Shown here in pieces: positions 25,658 through 32,202 of a DNA stretch of 38,989 nt. Numbering within the stretch: the stretch's first letter is position 1; the number at the start of each line of letters is the position of its first letter. A program made the position numbers and the translations under genes. The notes beneath the pieces were generated by a model that did no database searches, was not told where the DNA came from, and worked only from the letters and a program-made list of their open reading frames with translations. The stretch is from Candidatus Binatia bacterium (GTDB lineage: Bacteria; Desulfobacterota; Binatia; Bin18). The DNA is taken from positions 1 to 38,989 of the forward strand of contig JAJDTY010000083.1 in NCBI GenBank assembly GCA_022826945.1. Direction: 5' to 3'.

Positions 25658-26392
25658 CTACCGAAGCGGACACGCCTCTCTCCATTGCGGTTGAGAGTTT
25701 GTCTCTCTCAGAAAGAAATCAATCATCTTCAGAGCCTGACTATGCGGACAGGAAATCCGAAAGAGATCGTGCCAAAGATTGGGCTTGTCCGGTCCCGACG
25801 ATTTTCGGTCATCGGTCTTCGCATGGATTATCCGGTCTCGAATTTTCCTCAATTTGACAAAATCGCCCCAGAAATGTTTGCCTCTTGGCGAGTTGGTTTT
25901 TAGTGCGTCGGGGAGTACGGATTCAAGTTTTTCATTTATGGATAAATATCTCTCGATTTGTGCTTTATCCATTATCTCCAAGATTATTTCGCTCCGTTGA
26001 TACGTCTCGTAACGATAATCATCAGGTATCATCTCGTTCACGAACGCTTCCAAACCCGAAAAGGCCATAATTACCGATTCGATTACGCTTTCTAAGTAGT
26101 CGAATGCCTCGCTTTGACTAGAAAATTCCTTGTCTCTCTTGACGACGCCGTCAATACCATTTCGAGTTCTGATTGCCCTGGATTCCTTCCACGACCGCGC
26201 GGATGCATTTAAGAAAAGAGCTGTAGCATTGGGTACAGCAATGGTGATCTTTTTCTTCGGGTTAAGCTTGATAACAGAAACAACGGTAACCTGCTCTCCC
26301 TTTTTGTGGGTTTCTCCAGTCCATGGGCTAACCCAATCTTTGGAAAGTTGTGAATACGCATTCATTCGCCAATCATTTTTTGTTCGTTTCAT
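25658..26392 (-). CDS. HEPN-motif protein, hypothetical
   Basis: A 244-aa protein not matched to a named family. Its C-terminal half looks helical and carries AFSGLEAFVNEMIP (residues 110-123) and KLRKIRDRIIHAK (180-192), in which Arg185-x4-His190 is the RNase motif of HEPN domains. The N-terminal 90 residues look like a beta-rich domain. HEPN proteins are common ribonuclease toxins and effectors in defence islands; I infer a similar role. ATG at 26392 has only a weak AGAGA upstream. It lies 84 nt downstream of the hsdM remnant with an 11-bp inverted repeat between them. It could be a specificity-like or restriction partner instead, though no such motif is seen. Confidence 0.6.
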   Translation of the reverse strand: MKRTKNDWRMNAYSQLSKDWVSPWTGETHKKGEQVTVVSVIKLNPKKKITIAVPNATALFLNASARSWKESRAIRTRNGIDGVVKRDKEFSSQSEAFDYLESVIESVIMAFSGLEAFVNEMIPDDYRYETYQRSEIILEIMDKAQIERYLSINEKLESVLPDALKTNSPRGKHFWGDFVKLRKIRDRIIHAKTDDRKSSGPDKPNLWHDLFRISCPHSQALKMIDFFLRETNSQPQWREACPLR

Positions 26393-26414
26393 TTCTCTGT
26401 ATGAATCCGGGAAT

Positions 26415-26448
26415 ACGGAAGGACTATTGGACGAATCAGTCCTTCCGT
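26415..26448. repeat. Perfect 11-bp inverted repeat upstream of the HEPN gene
   Basis: ACGGAAGGACT (26415-26425) and AGTCCTTCCGT (26438-26448) flank a 12-nt loop, 23 nt before the HEPN start codon. There is no T-tract, so an operator or 5'-leader hairpin is more likely than a terminator. Confidence 0.6.
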
Positions 26449-26476
26449 CACTTCTTTGCGTGCCGTAATCATTGGT

Positions 26477-27690
26477 TCACACCAAATGCCGGGGTGTCCC
26501 TATGTCCCGCGAGAATACCTGATAAATTTCAAGAACGGTCTTCTCGATATCCTCCGGTGTGTAATCGCCAGGCACAAGCTCATTCGGTACACCATCGGTC
26601 TCGCCGGTGGCGGTGATACCGACATGCTCAGCCTCGTAGAGAAAAACGAGATATGGGAAACGAGATTTGAGCAGAGCGCGGGCCTCGTCTCGTATCTTCG
26701 CCTCGATGTCACGTTTACACTGCTTGAGTTCGGCTTGCAGGACCTTGCGTCGGTCGGTGGCCTTATCTTTTTTAGCCTTCGTAATAGCCGCTTCGAGCGC
26801 GTCGGTCCGCTCGGCAATCTCGGCAGCGTATTTATCGCGGGTTTCCTGTTCGGCGGCACGCTTCTTCGTGTTGAAATCGGCTTGTTCTTCCTCGGTAAAC
26901 TTCTGCATGAAAAGAAGCGACGCCTTTACGGACGCGCCGGAAGAAATGAAAGTTTCCGGCGGCAAGGATATAACGGCTCGAATGAAGGCGCGGTCTTCAC
27001 AGAACTGCCGCACATAGGCCAACGACGGATTGTTGAACACTCCTTCGGGCAGCACAATACCAAGACGCCCGCCGGGCTTTAATAGTTCCAGGCAGCGTTC
27101 GATGAACAGCAGTTCGGTCTTAATTTTACCAACCGAGTTCTTCCCTTTTACAGTCGGCAACTCGAACAGGCTGGCAATAGGCTCGTCCTTAGCGGCACGG
27201 AGGCGGCTGAGCGCGTCTCTGTAGCGATCTCCATAGGTGTCGGCATAATGGCGCTCAAGGTCGTTGGGGAGCGTGACTTGCTCTTCAAGAACTATGTCCG
27301 AAGGTTCTACATTTGCGCCGAAGGGCGGGTTGGTCAGGATAATATCAAAGCGGCCTTCAAAGATGCCGTTGACGTTTAGAAAGCCGTCATGGTGATGCAC
27401 TCCGCCATGTCCGTCGCCGTGCATAATCATGTTCATTTTACTGGTCCGGGCCATACGGTCGTTCGCATCGGTACCGTAGATACAGCGATTCGCCAGATTC
27501 CAAAGCCGGGAGCCGCTAACGTCTTTGTCGAGAGTCTTTTGCAATTCGTCGTACTTGGCCCGGAGAGCTGCGGCCTTTCCCTCCTGAGTCAGACACCCGG
27601 TGCTTTCGATTTTGCTCCGAAACTCCTGATATTGCTGATCTGCATCGGCAAGAATCTGTTCTCTTACGATCTCGAAACTTGATGCCGGAT
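26477..27690 (-). pseudogene. hsdM: Type I restriction-modification methylase HsdM, 5'-truncated
   Basis: About 400 residues match the C-terminal part of N6-adenine methyltransferase HsdM: YGTDANDRMARTSKMNMIMHGDG, the catalytic NPPF motif (in DIILTNPPFGANVEP), a KTELLFIERCLELLKPGGRLGIVLPEG block, and a charged coiled coil near the end (EEEQADF to ALLKSRF) before the usual EIYQVFSRDIG end. The N-terminal helical domain and the SAM motif (DxACGSGG) are missing. Similarity stops at about SFEIVRE (27680); the remaining upstream codons (MDACSRYAH...) are antisense to an E2-like gene fragment and are not HsdM. No hsdS or hsdR is present. It should not be functional as a methylase. Confidence 0.8.
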
Positions 27691-27891
27691 GTTTTCGTCC
27701 GAACGCCAACGTTGGAAGTTTCACCGCACCGCTACAAAGCAGATGGGCATATCTGCTACATGCATCCACGCATGTGGAACCCCGGTCGGCACGACCTGAC
27801 CTTTGTGATCCAACGCGCCGCGAAGTGGCTCAGCAAATACGAAGTCTATCGAATTCGTGGCCGTTGGCCAGGCGCCAGTATTCCTCACTAA
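27682..27891 (+). pseudogene. E2-like (UBC/RWD-fold) conjugating protein, 5'-truncated
   Basis: About 70 residues corresponding to the C-terminal half of a bacterial E2-like protein: PDVFVRTPTLEVSPHRY, then DGHICYMHP with the candidate catalytic Cys, then MWNPGRHD and a helical WLSKYEVYRIRGRWPG end. It is a clear relative of the E2 domain in the next gene (shared DGxxC, WNPGxHD, GxWP). The N-terminal half of the domain is absent; the first ATG at 27682 falls at the junction with the inverted hsdM remnant. It lies 11 nt before the Phd-E2 gene and in the same orientation, so it was probably the preceding gene of the operon. Confidence 0.65.
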
Positions 27892-27902
27892 GGAAACGGA
27901 TT

Positions 27903-28427
27903 ATGCCGGTCAACTTTAAGACGCTTTCAATGATGGACCTGCGCAGCAAGCCAGGCGAAGTGCTGGACGATGTCGCGCGGAGTGGCCAAGCGTATGTGAT
28001 CGAGCGGAATGGCCAGCAAAAAGCGTGTTTGGTGCCGATCTCATTCTTCTTGCCCGACATCCAAACCAGTCGGGTTACTGTTGAACTCGACAAGCTCTCC
28101 AGTGCCAAAGAGCACCATCGTATGGCGATTACGGACGTGCACGAGATTCAGCTCATCTTCCGGGATTTGAGCGACACTGCCGAAATTGATGTCACGGTGA
28201 CCTTGCCCCACGGCTACCCAAACAAAGCGCCCATCGTCTCTGCCGAGCCGATTGATGAGGGATGCCCACACCGTTGGCAAGACGGCTCGCTGTGCATCTA
28301 TGGCGTGATGGACATCTGGAATCCAGGCGAGCACGACATGCTGCATGTGCTCAAGCTGTGCCGCCGTTGGATTGACCATTACTTGGTCTGGCAACGAACA
28401 GGTGAGTGGCCAACGAATGGAGGTTGA
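27903..28427 (+). CDS. Phd/YefM antitoxin-like domain fused to an E2-like domain
   Basis: A 174-aa protein with two parts. Residues 1-50 are a Phd/YefM antitoxin-type domain (LSMMDLRSKPGEVLDDVARSG, then YVIERNGQQKACLVPIS). Residues about 55-174 are an E2-like domain: HEIQLIFRDL, TLPHGYPNKAPIVSAEP, then HRWQDGSLCIYG with Cys131 as the candidate active site, WNPGEHD, and a C-terminal helix ending GEWPTNGG. The E2 fold would carry a modifier as a thioester; the Phd part normally binds DNA and a toxin. No toxin gene is adjacent. ATG at 27903 follows AAGGA. It overlaps the E1 gene by 11 nt. The C-terminal Gly-Gly is noted but the domain is E2, not a ubiquitin fold. Confidence 0.78.
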   Translation: MPVNFKTLSMMDLRSKPGEVLDDVARSGQAYVIERNGQQKACLVPISFFLPDIQTSRVTVELDKLSSAKEHHRMAITDVHEIQLIFRDLSDTAEIDVTVTLPHGYPNKAPIVSAEPIDEGCPHRWQDGSLCIYGVMDIWNPGEHDMLHVLKLCRRWIDHYLVWQRTGEWPTNGG

Positions 28428-29274
28428 GGTGGAGGACCGACTTTTTTCACGGATTGCTGGACTTTTTGATGTAGAGGCATTCGCGGAATTGCGTGTAATG
28501 ATCGCTGGTTGTGGCTCCGGGGGAGGGCAAGTGGCCTCCCAGCTCGTCATGTCGGGAGTTCGGGATTTTATTCTGATCGATAACGATGTGCTTGAGCCTG
28601 AGAACGTCATTCGACACGTATGCGGAATTCGATATCTGGGCCAGAAAAAGACCGAAGCGTTGAGCGACGTGCTGAAGGACCGCAATCCTCAGGCCCAGAT
28701 TCGTCTTTGCAACGAGAATCTTCTGTCCTGGGACAGGCTTGAAGCTGAGATCCAGCAGTCAGATGTGGTCGTCCTGGCTACTGATAATGAGCCGAGCCGA
28801 TACCGGGTGAACGAAGTGTGCGTCAAGAACCAAGTCCCATTCGTCGTCGGGCGGGTCTTTACTCGTGGCATTGGCGGCGAGGTCTTCGCCTATCGACCAG
28901 GACAAGGGGGATGTCTTGCGTGCTTGGAGCAAGTCCTTGAACGTACTCAGTTTCGGGATGGAGTTCGTGAAATCGATCTCATGTCCGAGGAGGAGCGCGA
29001 AGAAATGTACGGGCTGGACGTAGAGGAAATAAAAGACTCTCCAGGACTGACCGTGGACATTGGGTTTATTACGGCATTTCACACTCGTTTTGTCTTGGAA
29101 GCATTGGCATCGGCCGCACCTGAAAGGCCAAAGTTTCTTACCCCGATCAAGGAGAACTACCTTGTCTGGGGCAATCGGGCCGTGCACCCGTTCGAGAAGA
29201 ATTTCCAGCTACAAAGAATCAGTGTGCATGCACAAGACGGGTGCTTGATCTGTGGAGTTGACAATGAGAACTGA
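28417..29274 (+). CDS. ThiF/MoeB-type E1-like adenylating enzyme
   Basis: A 285-aa E1-superfamily protein. The nucleotide-binding loop is GCGSGGG (31-37), followed by LIDNDVLEPENVIRH (family Asp/Arg/Asn residues), and ATDN at 121-124. Two CxxC pairs, Cys166/Cys169 (GCLACL) and Cys276/Cys279 (GCLICG), form the structural zinc site of ThiF/MoeB. It should adenylate the C terminus of a ubiquitin-like modifier or target and pass it to the E2. The ATG at 28417 overlaps the E2 stop by 11 nt; a GTG at 28429 with GGAGG five nt before it is a possible alternative that drops four residues. It overlaps the JAB gene by 11 nt. Confidence 0.87.
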   Translation: MEVEVEDRLFSRIAGLFDVEAFAELRVMIAGCGSGGGQVASQLVMSGVRDFILIDNDVLEPENVIRHVCGIRYLGQKKTEALSDVLKDRNPQAQIRLCNENLLSWDRLEAEIQQSDVVVLATDNEPSRYRVNEVCVKNQVPFVVGRVFTRGIGGEVFAYRPGQGGCLACLEQVLERTQFRDGVREIDLMSEEEREEMYGLDVEEIKDSPGLTVDIGFITAFHTRFVLEALASAAPERPKFLTPIKENYLVWGNRAVHPFEKNFQLQRISVHAQDGCLICGVDNEN

Positions 29275-30181
29275 GGAAAAAGTGCTGGGGGTTGACGTAT
29301 CAATCTGCGCTAGCGCATTAGAGGCTATCTTTGCTGAATGTGACCGGTATGACCACGATGAGACCGGTGGCCGCATTCTGGGCACGTTTCGGCGGGAACG
29401 AGACGGGGCACTCGGCATTACGGTGAACGGGGTCATTGGGCCGGGACCCAATGCCCGGAGATCAAGTTCAAGCTTCTTCCAGGACGGAGAGTACCAGGCG
29501 CAAGTGTTCAGACACGTCGAACGCACTCATCCCGATATCGAACATCTCGGCAATTGGCATACCCACCACGTCAACGGGTACCCAACACTGAGCGGCGGAG
29601 ACGTGGAAACTTATCAACGGATAGTCAACCATCAGAACCACAATCTCGATTTCTTCTATGCGTTGCTGGTGGTAGCGCGTAATCCCGAGGCGAGTGGCTT
29701 AGACCGTTACCGCGCCCGTCATTACGTGTTGTTCAGGGACGATAACAGGGTGCACGAGGTTGACGTGGAGCGAATCTCCGTGACTGACGAGGCTGTGATA
29801 TGGCCCACCGATACGGATCTGGTCCGACCAACGCCTTTGCCTGATGTCACAATACGCGTGCAAGACAAGACAACACTTGAACGCCTGTATCCAGATATTC
29901 GGTCCTATCAGTCAAAGCGGGCAAATGCGTTTTATTGGCGCGGCGCGGTCCGATTGATTGATGACTCGGTCATCCAGCTAACAGTTCCAGAACTGATGGA
30001 CGACGAGCAGCCACCGAAGCCGTTCTATCAGGTCTTCGTTAAAGACATGCCTGAGGTGTGCTCAACGATTGTCAAGCAACTCGGTGAGCAACACTTTCAG
30101 TCTGCTGCCGAGGCTGTTTACTCATGCGAGCAGCAAATGAATAGGGCGCTGTACCAGGCTGTTTTAGGAGCGGAGGGGTAG
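29264..30181 (+). CDS. JAB/MPN (JAMM) metalloprotease, DUB-like
   Basis: A 305-aa protein. The N-terminal domain has the JAMM zinc site: Glu33 in DETGGRILG, His99 and His101 in NWHTHH, and Ser110 and Asp113 in LSGGD. The HxH-to-Ser spacing is one residue longer than the usual pattern (eight instead of seven). It should remove a conjugated modifier or process its C terminus, like Cap3 or other prokaryotic JABs. Residues about 170-305 form a second domain that I do not recognise. ATG at 29264 overlaps the E1 stop by 11 nt, and the next gene starts 5 nt after its stop. Confidence 0.85.
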   Translation: MRTEEKVLGVDVSICASALEAIFAECDRYDHDETGGRILGTFRRERDGALGITVNGVIGPGPNARRSSSSFFQDGEYQAQVFRHVERTHPDIEHLGNWHTHHVNGYPTLSGGDVETYQRIVNHQNHNLDFFYALLVVARNPEASGLDRYRARHYVLFRDDNRVHEVDVERISVTDEAVIWPTDTDLVRPTPLPDVTIRVQDKTTLERLYPDIRSYQSKRANAFYWRGAVRLIDDSVIQLTVPELMDDEQPPKPFYQVFVKDMPEVCSTIVKQLGEQHFQSAAEAVYSCEQQMNRALYQAVLGAEG

Positions 30182-30186
30182 TCAAT

Positions 30187-31011
30187 ATGGAAGTGCTTAC
30201 CGTGTATGTGGGGCAGGGCGCGTTGGCCGCGATTCGACACCAGGGAGAGGCGGTCATCGTGGATTCCCGGTGGTTGGCGGAGAAAGCAAAGGCCATAGAA
30301 CGCCAGCTTCACGTTTTCCTCAAGGACCAGCGGGTCTCGGGTCTGGTGTTGACAGGTTTCGATGATGACCATGCGGACCCATTCGGTGTCGATTACATTT
30401 TGGATGTCTATCGACCTGATTGGGTCATGTACCCGAAGTATTACAAAGACACAGATAACGCGACCGAGGTCTTCAATGTTATACGGAAACACGAGCGGCG
30501 GCGTGAGGGGACGAGTCATCCGTTGCGCAAGATTTCTGTTCGCCTTGATCGTCTCGATTCAAGACTGCCGCAGGATCTGTTGCAATATTTTGAGTCAGAA
30601 CTCTTCTCGCCGCATATCGAGGATATGGACAACTCGAACAATTGCAGCATCGTCCTGAAGTTGACCGGTATCGGTGGTGACGGCTTCTCCTATTTGGTGA
30701 CTGGCGATACGGAAAATGCGCGATGGGACACGATAACGCGACTCTTCGGGCACGCGTTAAAGTCAGACGTGCTGAGTGCCCCGCATCACGGCTCTAAGAA
30801 CGCCTCGCATCCGAAAATGGCGCTCCTAGTGTCGCCCAATACGGTGTTGATTAGCGCCGGCGTCGATAATCAGTATGGGCACCCGGATCCGCAAGCGCTG
30901 AAGATTTACCAGAGGGTTGCTCAGCATGTTTTTCAGACAAATGTTCAAGAAGGAGTTTCTTTACATACAAAACGCAACGGCAATGATTTCTTGACACGAT
31001 TAGTAGGCTAG
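30187..31011 (+). CDS. ComEC-like metallo-beta-lactamase-fold protein 1 (altered metal motif)
   Basis: A 274-aa soluble MBL-fold protein similar to the C-terminal hydrolase domain of ComEC/Rec2. It has NNCSIVLKL (151-159), VTGD (171-174), SAPHHGSKN (198-205) and ISAGVDNQYGHP (222-233), all typical. In the first metal motif, where ComEC-like proteins have H-x-D-x-D-H, this one reads G-F-D-D-D-H (57-62), so the first His is replaced by Gly. Metal binding may be one-metal or changed. The family hydrolyses phosphodiester or other bonds; the role in this operon is unknown. It follows the JAB gene by 5 nt. Confidence 0.82.
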   Translation: MEVLTVYVGQGALAAIRHQGEAVIVDSRWLAEKAKAIERQLHVFLKDQRVSGLVLTGFDDDHADPFGVDYILDVYRPDWVMYPKYYKDTDNATEVFNVIRKHERRREGTSHPLRKISVRLDRLDSRLPQDLLQYFESELFSPHIEDMDNSNNCSIVLKLTGIGGDGFSYLVTGDTENARWDTITRLFGHALKSDVLSAPHHGSKNASHPKMALLVSPNTVLISAGVDNQYGHPDPQALKIYQRVAQHVFQTNVQEGVSLHTKRNGNDFLTRLVG

Positions 31012-31047
31012 TATGGTCCAATTACATCCGTTTAAGAGGAGAAAAAA

Positions 31048-32202
31048 ATGGCAATTACTGAACCCGATCAAGGCTTTATCTTCTGGCCTGTGGGTACGGG
31101 AGATAGCACGACCATCCGCGTCAACGAGACAGTATATGTCCAAGTCGATGTACACCATATGGACAAATCGGAAGGCGATAACGACTCCGCCTGGCCCGTC
31201 ATAGACGAACTCATTGAGATTTTGCCGACTCTGGGTGACAAGCCGTACCTGTCAACATTTGTGCTGACCCATCCAGACCGGGACCACTGCCGGGGATTCA
31301 AGGAACTACTTGAGCGGGTGTTGATATCTGAGCTGTGGATGTCGCCTCGAACGTTCCGTGAATACAAGACCGAGGAAGGGCTTTGTGAAGATGCTGAGGC
31401 ATTTCACGAGGAGGCCATGCGACGAGTCAGAGCCACGATCAAAGCTGGCGGGGACCCTGGCCGGGGAAACCGTATCCGTATTATTGGCTACGACACGCTC
31501 CTGCAGGAAGACGAATTTGATGGGTTCCCAGAGGAATTTTTGTCAATACCCGGCCACATGATCACAATGCTTGATGGCGAGGATCACTCTACGCAGTTTC
31601 AGGCTTTCGTACATGCACCCTTTAAGGATGACAGCTACGGTGACCGGAACGACTGTAGCCTCGCGTTCCAGATCACGCTGAAGAATGGCGAGGGAGTTGG
31701 TCAGGCGCTGCTCATGGGTGATCTCCCGTATCCCATTATTCGTCGAATCTTCGATGCCAGCGATGATTCGACGCTGAGTTGGAATGTACTGTTGGCCCCG
31801 CATCACTGCTCGAAATCTGTCATGTACTGGAAAGATGATGGCGAGGCAGAGGAGACCTTGAAATCAGACATCGTCCAGGACATGGGGAATGCAGCGCTCA
31901 GCCCAGGTTATGTGGTCTCCAGCTCAAGGCCAATCCCAACGAGTAACAAACCCAACGACAATCCGCCGCATGCCAAGGCGAAAGCGCAGTATCTACGCAT
32001 CGTGCCAAACGAGTTCTTTTGCACCCACGAGCACCCGGATGAAAAGAATCCAGTACCGGTGATTTTTGAGGTCTCGGACACTGGTTTTGCGTATACAGGC
32101 GAAACGGCGTCCACCAAGCCTCTTAGTGATGCAGTGAAAGAAGCGGGTGGGGGCGCTGAAGCCCCGGCGGAGGCAGTTGGATTCGGAAACCATGCGAAGT
32201 GA
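31048..32202 (+). CDS. ComEC-like metallo-beta-lactamase-fold protein 2
   Basis: A 384-aa MBL-fold protein with the intact ComEC-type motif THPDRDH (His75, Asp77, Asp79, His80), NDCSLAFQITL (201-211), LLMGDLP (Asp225) and LAPHHCSKS (His252, His253), where the usual Gly after HH is Cys254. It is about 110 residues longer than protein 1, with an insert at about 90-190 and an extended C terminus rich in Ala/Gly/Glu. ATG at 31048 has a strong AAGAGGAG site. Its last 11 nt overlap the start of the large fusion gene. It is likely a hydrolase acting on a phosphoester or nucleotide; this is inference. Confidence 0.82.
   Translation: MAITEPDQGFIFWPVGTGDSTTIRVNETVYVQVDVHHMDKSEGDNDSAWPVIDELIEILPTLGDKPYLSTFVLTHPDRDHCRGFKELLERVLISELWMSPRTFREYKTEEGLCEDAEAFHEEAMRRVRATIKAGGDPGRGNRIRIIGYDTLLQEDEFDGFPEEFLSIPGHMITMLDGEDHSTQFQAFVHAPFKDDSYGDRNDCSLAFQITLKNGEGVGQALLMGDLPYPIIRRIFDASDDSTLSWNVLLAPHHCSKSVMYWKDDGEAEETLKSDIVQDMGNAALSPGYVVSSSRPIPTSNKPNDNPPHAKAKAQYLRIVPNEFFCTHEHPDEKNPVPVIFEVSDTGFAYTGETASTKPLSDAVKEAGGGAEAPAEAVGFGNHAK

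Noticed and set aside
28392..28427. The C-terminal Gly-Gly of the Phd-E2 protein as a sign of a ubiquitin-like modifier
   Set aside because: The domain is E2-like with an active-site Cys and a C-terminal helix, not a beta-grasp fold; the Gly-Gly falls in an overlap with the next gene and may be chance.
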